A stretch of DNA of 64,000 nt from assembly GCF_014962245.1 (NCBI RefSeq), contig NZ_CP063144.1, positions 1,106,582 to 1,170,581 on the forward strand, given 5' to 3'. The translations under genes and the position numbers were made by a program. Below are positions 8,596-16,945 of the stretch, piece by piece; the first letter of the stretch is position 1, and every line of letters starts with the position of its first letter. The notes beneath the pieces were generated by a model. The model did no database searches and had not been told where the DNA came from. It was given only the letters and a program-made list of their open reading frames with translations. This DNA is from Thermosphaera aggregans (lineage in GTDB: Archaea > Thermoproteota > Thermoprotei_A > Sulfolobales > Desulfurococcaceae).

Positions 8596-8636
8596 CTTTA
8601 TTTAATTATTGAAATAACGTATAATAAAAAAAACTG

Positions 8637-9983
8637 TTAAGGACCAATTATACCAGGCAGCCGTGGATGGGGTGTTGCGAACCCGATATGGGGTAGCCCA
8701 TGGAAGGCTTTAACCAACCTCTCAAGTCCTAAGCCCCATCCGCAAGAAGGTTTCACAAACCCTTTTGAAGCAATGTTTAGAAACCATTCATACTCTGCCG
8801 GGTTCTCGCCCAAGGCTTGAATCCTCCTTCTTAATTCCTCAGCCCTGTACTCCCTGCATCCCCCGTCTAGTATTTCTCCATGCCCTTCTGGAAGTATCAG
8901 GTTCCAGTCAACGTTATAACCGGGCCTCTCAGCGTTTTCAATATAGTAGAATCCTCTAGCAGTTGAAGGAAAACCAATCAGCCAAACAGGAATACCATAG
9001 TACTCTCCTAAAAACGCCTCAGCCTCGTGAGATAGCTCGCTACCTTTTCTAACATCGAAACCATTACGAGCCAGCAGGTTCACGGCTTCATCGTACGTGA
9101 CGACCGGATATTTCTCAGATAGGAAGGTCTTATCAAGCCACTCAATCCTTGGAGGGTCAAGGAGGTCTCCGTGGCTATTTAGGAACTCCCTCACTACTCT
9201 TTTCAAGAGGGACTCGGCAAAGCCTATTGCCTCCGGCATACTGGTGAATGCCTCCTCGACGTCAACCTGCGTGAACTCGATTAAATGTCTCCCGGTGTTA
9301 GCGTTTTCCAGTGGTTCAACCCTAATGTTTCTCGCGAAGTAGAATATTCTCTCGAAAATACTGGCATATATCTGCTTGTACATTATCAGGCTTGAGTGCA
9401 ACTCGTATTGACTTCCATAAAGGCTTACTTTAACCCTACCCGCACCCCTCAAGCCTGGATCGCTCTTCCAGCCGATAATGGGTGATTGTAACTCTGTAAA
9501 TCCCTCTGATACTAGTACGTTCCTTATCAAATGAGACAGAGAAGACATCGTTTTAATAATTTTGAAATACCTGGGTCTCCCAGCATACATGAAGTAATTC
9601 AATGCGAATTCTCGAACATCTTCAGATTCTCCTTCACAACATTCAAGCTTGGATGGGTGGACTAATCTGTACTTCTCAACTTCGAGATAATCTCCTTTAA
9701 CAAATCCCTCAACGTATATTGATGTCTCGCAGGGCAGGTTCAAAATCTCCCTTCCCACTCTCCCTTTAATCTTGAGCTCCTTAAACCCTGAGATATCCCG
9801 GAGAATGATTGATTCTGTTGTTTTACCGGCCACTGTTGCGAGGAGTTTAACTGGGCATGGCTCGGGTGAGGAGAGCTTGGCTAGTAGAGTTCTATGTTCT
9901 TTTAACGGTGTTAAACCACATACCCCGCACCGATAAAACACTAGTATTGAGCGAGTATTTAAAGATTGCGGGTTTTCCAGCAT
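8637..9983 (-). CDS. asparaginyl-tRNA synthetase-like / archaeal asparagine synthetase-like class II enzyme
   Basis: A 448-residue protein with a class II synthetase core from about residue 130. Motif 2 resembles NIRVEP...GRHLIEFTQVDVE and motif 3 is GWGLGLERLV, closest to AsnRS and to the AsnRS-derived archaeal asparagine synthetase. The N-terminal 115 residues are a degenerate OB-fold-like region with a CGVC pair and a later CC, unlike a normal anticodon-binding domain. It may charge tRNA, or make asparagine from aspartate without tRNA. A TATA-like TTTAAATA lies inside the annotated start (9961-9954), so initiation may be at GTG 9941 or later. Confidence 0.72.
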   Translation of the reverse strand: MLENPQSLNTRSILVFYRCGVCGLTPLKEHRTLLAKLSSPEPCPVKLLATVAGKTTESIILRDISGFKELKIKGRVGREILNLPCETSIYVEGFVKGDYLEVEKYRLVHPSKLECCEGESEDVREFALNYFMYAGRPRYFKIIKTMSSLSHLIRNVLVSEGFTELQSPIIGWKSDPGLRGAGRVKVSLYGSQYELHSSLIMYKQIYASIFERIFYFARNIRVEPLENANTGRHLIEFTQVDVEEAFTSMPEAIGFAESLLKRVVREFLNSHGDLLDPPRIEWLDKTFLSEKYPVVTYDEAVNLLARNGFDVRKGSELSHEAEAFLGEYYGIPVWLIGFPSTARGFYYIENAERPGYNVDWNLILPEGHGEILDGGCREYRAEELRRRIQALGENPAEYEWFLNIASKGFVKPSCGWGLGLERLVKAFHGLPHIGFATPHPRLPGIIGP

Positions 9984-10011
9984 TACAATTCAATTCTTTT
10001 CGCAATAAAGG

Positions 10012-10794
10012 TTACGGATATGATTTAACCTTCTCGCTACCTATTATCGCATGGACTTCTATAAGATTCCTGAGAGGAGTTGTTTTAATCTTGGGAACAA
10101 GAACCTCATCCACCTGGAATATTCCAGCCATCTCGGTCATGTAGACGTTTACTCTGATAGGGTTCTGCACGCCCTCCTCTATTTCAACCTTCTTAATACT
10201 CAGGGCTGAAACACTGTGGATTGACACGCTTCCAAGCCTGTAGGGAACTCGAGCTCTTCCCTCCGCCATGTCCAAGCCGTCTCCGACTTTAACAGTTCCC
10301 GCTTCAATCGTCAAGCACTCAACATCGTAGCTTGTGCAGTATATGGCATGGGAGACCTCCTGCCTAAGCCTTAACACTTCCCGCTCATCCTTGATGATGT
10401 GCCTTAAAATCCTGTCTACAATCGGAATCGCTAATACTGCACCAATCCTTTCATGCATGTCTCTGTGAACACTATTACCTATGTCGTGGAGGAGGCCTGC
10501 TAGAAGAGGCACTAGCATAGCGTGTTCCACATTGTTTAACACTCCGTCTTTAATCAAACTAGGAGTAATTCCCTTCTTAATTAGTAGGTGAAAAATACTA
10601 AGCGCGGCACCTGCTGCAATATGAGCGTGCACGGGTCCATGATCATTGTATTTCAACCTCTTAACGGCCATAATGTTGGAAAGTTCCCATAAAACAGGCA
10701 CTTCGGGATCGGAAACCACTGCTTCATAGGCTTTTCTCAACAATGGGGAAGTGTTTACAAGCTCTGGTAATAAACCAGGACCTATCGTAACCAT
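10012..10794 (-). CDS. HD-domain metal-dependent phosphohydrolase
   Basis: A 260-residue HD-superfamily protein. Metal ligands are visible as HGPVHAHIA (about 53-61), the HD pair in AGLLHDIGNSVHR, and HERIGA. The catalytic substrate cannot be assigned; HD enzymes hydrolyse nucleotides, cyclic nucleotides or phospho-RNA ends. A second, beta-rich half after about residue 150 has no clear family. The start ATG lies about 26 bases from the centre of a shared AT-rich promoter, so the message is probably leaderless and divergent from the PA14 gene. Confidence 0.78.
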   Translation of the reverse strand: MVTIGPGLLPELVNTSPLLRKAYEAVVSDPEVPVLWELSNIMAVKRLKYNDHGPVHAHIAAGAALSIFHLLIKKGITPSLIKDGVLNNVEHAMLVPLLAGLLHDIGNSVHRDMHERIGAVLAIPIVDRILRHIIKDEREVLRLRQEVSHAIYCTSYDVECLTIEAGTVKVGDGLDMAEGRARVPYRLGSVSIHSVSALSIKKVEIEEGVQNPIRVNVYMTEMAGIFQVDEVLVPKIKTTPLRNLIEVHAIIGSEKVKSYP

Positions 10795-10813
10795 ATATGA
10801 AATCGCCTGAGAT

Positions 10814-10830
10814 AATTATATTTTATAACA
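10814..10830. promoter_or_regulatory. shared divergent TATA element
   Basis: A near-symmetric TATATTTTATAA core lies about 26 bases from the start codons of both flanking genes (10794 on minus, 10846 on plus). A single TATA region could serve both directions and give leaderless transcripts each way. Confidence 0.45.
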
Positions 10831-10845
10831 ACGTATTAAGATATT

Positions 10846-11583
10846 ATGGGGTATTATTTGCCAAACTATGTCTTAGTAAAAACAAAAAGCGGTTTGCTCA
10901 ACGGTCTTTTAACAAGATTTTACACATGGAAAGGCAACAAGCCCCCGGAGGATACTGCTGGATTAACCCCTATAGCGGAGTCGGTCTCCCCGTACGTGAG
11001 CTTTATCTACACTGACAGACCGCATCCTAACGTACCCCCAGAATACTTCATGATTGAGTGGAAGGGTTTTCTCAAAGTCGAGAACCCTGGGAAATACACG
11101 TTTTACGTCATATCTTCCGATGGATGCAAGTTGTGGGTTAATCAGGAGCTGATAATAAATGAATGGTATGATCAGCCGAGCCGTTTACACATGAGCCGCG
11201 AGATCAAGCTTCTAAAAGGGTTTCACCAAGTAAGGCTCCTATACTACAACCGCCTCAGGTTTGGGGAAATAACCCTGGGCTGGGTCAGGCCTGACGGTGG
11301 CAGCGAGACGATTCCAAGGGAGCACTTCTACTTCACAGTGAGCAATAAGGTCTTCTTCACCGGGTTACCTGATAGATATAAAATCGTGGTGAAGCCTGTT
11401 GGAATAGAGAAGGTTTACCAATGCTTATTCGCACAGGGGGTCTGCATGATTAGCGATCTCGAGGAGGCTATGCCCGTGCCGGCTAATATAAGCGTTTACA
11501 ACGCTGAAAACACCTTGATCTACTCTACAGCAACGCCGTTAGAGATTTGGGGAGGGGATGAATACATGGTTAAGGAGGGATGA
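10846..11583 (+). CDS. PA14-like domain protein
   Basis: A 245-residue protein with a PA14-type beta domain at about residues 5-165. The signs are YFMIEWKGFLKV, PGKYTFYVISSDGCKLWVNQE and an HQVRLLYYNR...GWVRPDGG end, the classic PA14 pattern around the SDDG/SSDG loop. PA14 usually binds carbohydrate on secreted proteins, but no signal peptide or membrane anchor is seen, so this version appears cytoplasmic. The last 80 residues are unassigned. The downstream AEC permease follows after 12 bases, probably in the same operon. Confidence 0.7.
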   Translation: MGYYLPNYVLVKTKSGLLNGLLTRFYTWKGNKPPEDTAGLTPIAESVSPYVSFIYTDRPHPNVPPEYFMIEWKGFLKVENPGKYTFYVISSDGCKLWVNQELIINEWYDQPSRLHMSREIKLLKGFHQVRLLYYNRLRFGEITLGWVRPDGGSETIPREHFYFTVSNKVFFTGLPDRYKIVVKPVGIEKVYQCLFAQGVCMISDLEEAMPVPANISVYNAENTLIYSTATPLEIWGGDEYMVKEG

Positions 11584-11595
11584 GGGTGGAGGGAT

Positions 11596-12486
11596 ATGAA
11601 CGATTCATTCATCCTTGTCGCTATAATTTTATCCGCATTCTTGGCGAAAACAGCTTACCAGAGATTTTTCACCCGGCGTGAATTATTTGATGCTTTCACC
11701 AACCTCTTAACTAATACTGTGTATTATCTACTCGTTCCGCTAGCATTCATATATACTTTTTCGACCAGAAGCCTTGCAGAGAGCGATGTTTTAATAGTAG
11801 CATCATTTGCCTTGTATATCGCCGTAGCAGGCTTATCATTCAAGTACATATCCAGGACGTGGAGAGATGATGTGAGAAATGCGGCCCTTCTCACCGTTCT
11901 CTTTCCCAACGCGGTTTTCCTAGGGTTTCCGGTCAGCCTCGCCTTGTTCGGTGATGTGAAAATAGCGTCAATACTGGGGCTGGCAACCCTTACTTTTAAT
12001 GTTTTAATACCCGATTTCATCGCGTTGAAAAAGATTGACTTGCTTAAAATCTTGAAACTCCCCGCGTTGATAGGGTTTCTCATAGGAGTATTTTTTAACC
12101 AGCTGGGGCATCCCGGCACATATGTCTCAGGCCTGCTCTGGTGGGCACCTAAAATCCTTAGCTACTTAGCAACTTTTGTCCTCGGCTTAAGACTGCAGCT
12201 AGGTGGGATCACATCCGACATGGTTAAGAAACCGTTACTAGTAACGGTCTTGTACCGATTTATCATCGCTCCTGTCGTAGCAGTATGCTTCGCATTATCC
12301 GTTGGATTCTCATGGATCGAGTCAATCCAGCTAGCTGTAGTATCGGGAATGCCGCCGGCTGTTTTAAACACTCTAATGGCGTCGAAATATGGATGGAGGC
12401 CTGACCTTGTTGCATATATCACATTCATCCTCACCATCCCAACAGTGCTAGCACTGCCTCTCATCGGAGCCCTGGCATTTCATTAG
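11596..12486 (+). CDS. AEC-family permease (auxin efflux carrier-like)
   Basis: A 296-residue integral membrane protein with about ten hydrophobic segments. The helical pattern, the conserved AVFLGFPVSLALFG segment in the middle and the PPAVLNTLMASKYG signature near the end fit the AEC family, which exports or imports small organic acids. The substrate is not predictable. It begins 12 bases after the PA14 gene with GGTGGAGGGAT just upstream as ribosome site. Confidence 0.8.
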   Translation: MNDSFILVAIILSAFLAKTAYQRFFTRRELFDAFTNLLTNTVYYLLVPLAFIYTFSTRSLAESDVLIVASFALYIAVAGLSFKYISRTWRDDVRNAALLTVLFPNAVFLGFPVSLALFGDVKIASILGLATLTFNVLIPDFIALKKIDLLKILKLPALIGFLIGVFFNQLGHPGTYVSGLLWWAPKILSYLATFVLGLRLQLGGITSDMVKKPLLVTVLYRFIIAPVVAVCFALSVGFSWIESIQLAVVSGMPPAVLNTLMASKYGWRPDLVAYITFILTIPTVLALPLIGALAFH

Positions 12487-12547
12487 CATGTTGAGGCTAG
12501 GCCGCAATCATTGAAACCAGGAGCCAGAATGATTTGATAACGCAAAG

Positions 12548-12555
12548 CTTTTATA
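12548..12555 (+). promoter_or_regulatory. TATA box of trpB2
   Basis: BRE-like GCAAAG followed by CTTTTATA. The predicted start is near 12578, downstream of an in-frame GTG at 12559. This supports the ATG at 12601 as the true start of the tryptophan synthase-like gene. Confidence 0.6.
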
Positions 12556-12600
12556 CCCGTGGACGTAATCCTCGACTACTCGTGGTGGGACCATGTTGGA

Positions 12601-13914
12601 ATGGTGTTAAAAGCCCCTCAAGACTCATCTATTATTCCCACGCAATGGTACAACATAATCCCCGACCTCCCCGAAAACCTGCCACCACCAATCCTTCCCA
12701 ACGGGCAGGTTGCAGGACCAGAAATTCTTGAAGAAATATTTCCCAGGGAGCTAGTCAGGCAGGAAGTATCTAGTGAAAGATATATCAAAATCCCCGATGA
12801 AATACTCCAGAACTATGCACAAGCGGGTAGGCCAACCCCTCTCATAAGAGCGAGGAATCTTGAAATAGCTTTGAAAACCAGTGCAAGAATATTCTTTAAG
12901 TATGAAGGCGTCCTCCCAGCAGGCTCCCACAAGTTCAATACCGCTGTGGCTCAAGCATACTACAATATGAGGGAAGGGGTGGATAGATTATGTACTGAGA
13001 CAGGGGCGGGCCAATGGGGTAGTGCGCTATCCCTAGCAGGAAGTCTCTTCGGAATTAAGATCAGGGTCTACATGGTGAGGGCGAGCTACAACCAGAAACC
13101 GTTGCGGAGGATCTTAATGGAAACCTATGGTGCAGAAGTTCATCCGAGTCCTAGTTCGCTAACACGTGTTGGGAGAAAGTATCTTGAGGAAAACCCTAAC
13201 CACCCTGGTAGCTTGGGGATTGCTATTTCGGAAGCGATCGAGGATGTGTTATCGAGCAACGGCACGGCTAAGTATAGCCTTGGGAGCGTGCTAAACCACG
13301 TGTTATTACACCAGACAGTCATAGGTATGGAAGCGTTGAAGCAGTTGGAAAGTATTGGAATCGGTGTTGAAGAAGTCTCGCACGTAGTGGGATGTGTTGG
13401 AGGAGGAAGTAATTTCGCAGGCCTCTCATACCCTTTCATACAATACAAGCTATCGGGGAGAGCAAACACTGTCTTCATAGCTGTAGAGCCTAAGGCTGTA
13501 CCGTCCATGACGATGGGCGAATATAAATATGACTACGGGGATTCCGCGGGATTAACGCCCATGTTGAAAATGCACACGCTCGGACACGACTACGTGCCCC
13601 CGCCTATTCACGCAGGAGGGCTTAGATACCATGGGGTGGCTCCAACACTCAGCGTGCTAGTGAAGAACGGGATCGTAAACCCTATCGCCTACTCGCAGCG
13701 GGAAGTGTTCGAGGCGGGGGTATTGTTTGCTAGAACACAGGGTATTGTGCCCGCCCCGGAGAGTGCACACGCTGTTAAAGCAGTGATAGATATTGCTAGA
13801 AGATATACTAAAGGATATGAAAAACCTGTTATACTGTTCAACCTCAGCGGTCATGGATTACTGGACCTCGCTGGATACAGCGAGTATTTGAACGGCAGGC
13901 TTCAAGACACTTAG
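12601..13914 (+). CDS. trpB2: TrpB2-type tryptophan synthase beta chain
   Basis: A 437-residue PLP enzyme of the long TrpB2 class. It condenses serine with indole and is often encoded away from the trp operon, without TrpA. The PLP lysine lies in GSHKFNTA (K111), the phosphate loop is [10 protein letters not shown], and the family-specific N-terminal [13 protein letters not shown] is present. GTG 12559 would extend the protein by 14 residues but precedes the predicted transcription start. No other trp genes are nearby, so a salvage role for free indole is likely. Confidence 0.88.
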   Translation: MVLKAPQDSSIIPTQWYNIIPDLPENLPPPILPNGQVAGPEILEEIFPRELVRQEVSSERYIKIPDEILQNYAQAGRPTPLIRARNLEIALKTSARIFFKYEGVLPAGSHKFNTAVAQAYYNMREGVDRLCTETGAGQWGSALSLAGSLFGIKIRVYMVRASYNQKPLRRILMETYGAEVHPSPSSLTRVGRKYLEENPNHPGSLGIAISEAIEDVLSSNGTAKYSLGSVLNHVLLHQTVIGMEALKQLESIGIGVEEVSHVVGCVGGGSNFAGLSYPFIQYKLSGRANTVFIAVEPKAVPSMTMGEYKYDYGDSAGLTPMLKMHTLGHDYVPPPIHAGGLRYHGVAPTLSVLVKNGIVNPIAYSQREVFEAGVLFARTQGIVPAPESAHAVKAVIDIARRYTKGYEKPVILFNLSGHGLLDLAGYSEYLNGRLQDT

Positions 13915-13917
13915 TCT

Positions 13918-15357
13918 TTATTTTTCACTCTTCCTTCTTAATTCGTCAACCATGCTCCCCAGCACCAATATTATGGTCGAGGATAAGAGGACCCATGCTG
14001 AGATGGGGAGGTGGAGGTAAGACATTGTAAAGGTCTTAGCTGCCCCGTAAGCTATGAACCCGTAGACCCCTATTCCCGCCCCTGTAACAATCGCTGCGAC
14101 AGCAGCAATTCTCGAAGCTGTGAAGAGCTTACCCTGCCTCCAAATACCTAGCAAAGTAATGGGTGCTAGAGGTAGCAGGAGAACTGAGGTGAGAACTGAC
14201 AAGTCAACTATGTATCCAAGCCTCAGGATGGCGAGCCCGGAGGCGGTGAGTGTTAGGAGCAGGTTGATAATGAATGCTGCTCTTAGTGATTTCTCCTCTC
14301 GGTTTAAAATGTCCTTGAACACTGAGCTTGACACTGAGAGAACGATACTGTTAGCTGTGGAGATAGCTGCCGCCATGATCGATACGCTTACAATAGCTGA
14401 TGAGGCAGGGGTCATTAGTTTTAAAAGACTCGGTGTGACGGAATCCCTCGGCAAGTCTTCCGGTATTAAGCCGCCTATGGCCAGCATTCTAGCAAATAAT
14501 CCGATGGATATTGCGATGAACGTGTATATGAAGCCGTAAGCAGAGAATAGTGCTACACTTTTTTTATAAGCGTTAACGTCTCTGTGAACATAAAACCTGG
14601 ATACCACCTGTGGATTGGTTACGGCGAAAAACACCCAGGGAATAGTGTACGCCAGGAAGACTTGCATGCTCCAGAAGCTCGTTAATCCCAGAAATCCCTG
14701 ATCCCCGAGAGTTTCAAAAACCTCCGAGATGTCTGCCGCCTGCGAAAGCGTGGATGCTGTCCAGGACAGGAAGACCAAGCCTCCCGCAAGCATTAATATT
14801 CCCTGGTATAGATCCGTTGATGCAACGCTCCAAATTCCTGCGAGAACTATCCATAGCAGGATTATGGCCGCTCCAAGCATGACGCCGTGAACATACTCGA
14901 GACCGCTTACCTGGAATATGACGCCTAACCCTTGGATCTGAGCGACGGTGTAAGGAATCATCGCGAACAAGTACAAAAATGCCACCGTAACCGCCAGGGT
15001 TTTAGAACCATACAAGTCCCCTATCATTTGCGACGGGGATATCCATTTCCTAGTCCTCGCTAACTTCCATATCTTAAACCCCAGGGTTGATAGAATAGTC
15101 ACGGTTGAAACAAGATACACTAGCTCAAAACCAAGGGCGCCCACACCGGTTTGATATGTTAAACCAACCAGCCCCACCATCATGAACGCGCTGTAAGTGG
15201 TCGCCGCATAAGTTCCTGCAGCCAACAACGCGCCCATTCTCCCGCCTGCTACGTAATAGTCTGAAGCTGATTTAACACCCATTCTTCTAGACACGTAAGC
15301 GATGAGTGTTCCCACGGCGAAGTAGATGAGAAGAGCGATAAGGTGGATCGAGTTCAT
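13918..15357 (-). CDS. sodium:solute symporter (SSS family)
   Basis: A 479-residue integral membrane protein with about 13 hydrophobic helices. SASDYYVAGGRMG near the N-terminus, ATTYSAFMMVG, and later FAVTNPQVVSRFYVHRD and the AAAISTANSIVLSVSS helix are typical of the SSS family (proline, pantothenate, sugar and organic-acid sodium symporters). The substrate is unknown. The ATG at 15357 overlaps the stop codon of the upstream 58-aa gene as ATGA and has a GGTGAG ribosome site. A GTG at 15369 is a less likely start. Confidence 0.85.
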   Translation of the reverse strand: MNSIHLIALLIYFAVGTLIAYVSRRMGVKSASDYYVAGGRMGALLAAGTYAATTYSAFMMVGLVGLTYQTGVGALGFELVYLVSTVTILSTLGFKIWKLARTRKWISPSQMIGDLYGSKTLAVTVAFLYLFAMIPYTVAQIQGLGVIFQVSGLEYVHGVMLGAAIILLWIVLAGIWSVASTDLYQGILMLAGGLVFLSWTASTLSQAADISEVFETLGDQGFLGLTSFWSMQVFLAYTIPWVFFAVTNPQVVSRFYVHRDVNAYKKSVALFSAYGFIYTFIAISIGLFARMLAIGGLIPEDLPRDSVTPSLLKLMTPASSAIVSVSIMAAAISTANSIVLSVSSSVFKDILNREEKSLRAAFIINLLLTLTASGLAILRLGYIVDLSVLTSVLLLPLAPITLLGIWRQGKLFTASRIAAVAAIVTGAGIGVYGFIAYGAAKTFTMSYLHLPISAWVLLSSTIILVLGSMVDELRRKSEK

Positions 15358-15530
15358 TCTCTCACCCACCTGTAGAGATAGATAACGGAAACAATTATCC
15401 AGGTGAGGCTGAGAACAGCCCAGTAGGTGAAAAGGCTTACATCCTTAACCCCCTGAAGGAAAGCATAGGGGACAACATACATCAATAAGATCACCAGGAT
15501 GCCGGCAACAATGTAATGGCGAAGCTTCAT
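15354..15530 (-). CDS. 58-aa two-helix membrane protein, symporter partner
   Basis: The protein starts MKLRHYIVAGILVILL and ends YRWVRE, with hydrophobic segments at about 7-26 and 34-54 joined by a short loop. The stop codon overlaps the symporter start (ATGA), so the two are translationally coupled. Several bacterial SSS symporters carry a similar tiny two-helix subunit (YhdT-like or DUF4212-like). I infer a small subunit or assembly partner here, though sequence identity to those families was not tested. It is too short for a common 60-residue ORF cutoff. Confidence 0.72.
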   Translation of the reverse strand: MKLRHYIVAGILVILLMYVVPYAFLQGVKDVSLFTYWAVLSLTWIIVSVIYLYRWVRE

Positions 15531-15620
15531 TCAAACACCTCGGCATTAGATCTCTACGTTACTCCAGGATTTATAAATATTTATTTCCAAAAGATAGGCT
15601 TAACAAGGATTCCATAATAA

Positions 15621-15628
15621 TTATATAC
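15621..15628 (+). promoter_or_regulatory. TATA box of the BMP-ABC operon
   Basis: TTATATAC lies about 26 bases before 15650, so transcription should begin at or one to two bases before ATG 15652. The messenger is probably leaderless. The divergent 58-aa/symporter unit starts 122 bases away. Confidence 0.6.
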
Positions 15629-15651
15629 TTAATCCTTTATCACGTTAAAAC

Positions 15652-16890
15652 ATGGTGGATAAGATGAAGTCTATTGCTAGAACAACCCTAATCCTAGTAC
15701 TTGTTGCAATAGTAGTTATAGCAGGTGTTGCAGTAGTAATGTTAGGGGGGTTCTACCAGGGTGGTACACAACCTAGTAAGGAGGTTAAGGTTCTCGTCCT
15801 GTTTGATGTCGGTGGCAGGGGAGACTTAAGCTTCAACGACATGGCATGGCTGGGAGCTGAGAAAGCTAAGAACGAGCTTAATGTTAAAGTGGATTACACA
15901 ACCCCCAGGTCTGTTGCCGACATGGAAAACATTCTACGATCCTACTCCGAGAGCGGTGAGTACGACTTAATAGTGCTTGTCGGGTTCCTATGGACAGACC
16001 CGCTCAACAAAACTGCTGATAATTATCCGAACCAGAAGTACGCTTTGATCGATGCTTCGACATTTGTAAACAGAAATAATGAAGTGGACATACTTTTCAG
16101 GGAGCAGGAGGTTGGAGCACTCGTAGGGGTTTTAGCATCGGGGATGGCTAAAAGCCTTAACGCGAACAAGGTGGGTGCTGTAGCAGGGATGAGCATACCG
16201 CCTCTCTGGAGGTTCCACATAGGGTATCTCTTCGGAATAAAGTATTTCGAATTAAAGACAGGGTACAATGTAAGCCTCTTATGGCAGTACACCAACACTT
16301 TCACGGATCCACAGGTAGGCTACAACACTGCATGGCAGATGCTCCAGCAGGGAGCCCCGGTATTGTACGGGTTGGCTGGGTATACGCATGTAGGCATGAT
16401 GGATGCTGTCGTCGACTGGAATAAGAATCAAATGGGGAAGGCGTTCGCAATAGGGCAGGATGCGAGCCAGGAGTGGTATGCTCCCGAGTATATTCCACTT
16501 AGCGGTGCGAAAAGAGTGGATGTCGCCGTGTACACGGCTATAAAAATGGTCGTTGAGAACAAGTGGGAGCCTGGAATCAAGGCCCTTGGGCTCGCTGAGT
16601 CAGGTGTGGGTATATGGGATTTGGAAGGTGTGAGAACGTTCGCGGAATGGGCTCGTGATGTTGGCAAACTGAAAGATTACACCGTGGACGAGGTCGTGTC
16701 CATAGTGAACCAGACTAGAACTCAATACATTGATTCATCCACATGGGCCGTCTACAACGAGCTTTACCAGAAGATTGCGAGCGGTGAGATAGCTTTCAAA
16801 GACCCTGTCAGCGTCGATGAATATAATAGCATAATAGATGCATTGATCAACGGCAATTTGAACGCTGCGCTCTTCAAGGGTTCGATATAA
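15652..16890 (+). CDS. BMP-family ABC substrate-binding lipoprotein-like protein (nucleoside type)
   Basis: A 412-residue extracytoplasmic binding protein of the Med/PnrA basic-membrane-protein family, which captures purine nucleosides in bacteria. An N-terminal hydrophobic segment (about 8-32) anchors it to the membrane. The family pattern VLVLFDVGGRGDLSFNDMAWLG, then VGFLWTDPL, an EQEVGALVGVLA core and a GQDASQE segment are clear. ATG 15664, preceded by GGTGG, is an alternative start. It leads an operon with an ATPase and two permeases. Confidence 0.88.
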   Translation: MVDKMKSIARTTLILVLVAIVVIAGVAVVMLGGFYQGGTQPSKEVKVLVLFDVGGRGDLSFNDMAWLGAEKAKNELNVKVDYTTPRSVADMENILRSYSESGEYDLIVLVGFLWTDPLNKTADNYPNQKYALIDASTFVNRNNEVDILFREQEVGALVGVLASGMAKSLNANKVGAVAGMSIPPLWRFHIGYLFGIKYFELKTGYNVSLLWQYTNTFTDPQVGYNTAWQMLQQGAPVLYGLAGYTHVGMMDAVVDWNKNQMGKAFAIGQDASQEWYAPEYIPLSGAKRVDVAVYTAIKMVVENKWEPGIKALGLAESGVGIWDLEGVRTFAEWARDVGKLKDYTVDEVVSIVNQTRTQYIDSSTWAVYNELYQKIASGEIAFKDPVSVDEYNSIIDALINGNLNAALFKGSI

Positions 16891-16896
16891 TTTTTT
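16889..16896 (+). terminator. T-run after the binding-protein gene
   Basis: A six-T run immediately follows the stop codon. In a transporter operon it may cause partial termination, giving more binding protein than ATPase and permease. Confidence 0.35.
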
Positions 16897-16945
16897 ATCC
16901 CTCACGCCCCATATCCTTCAAAAAAGTGATTACGGGTTAAAATCA

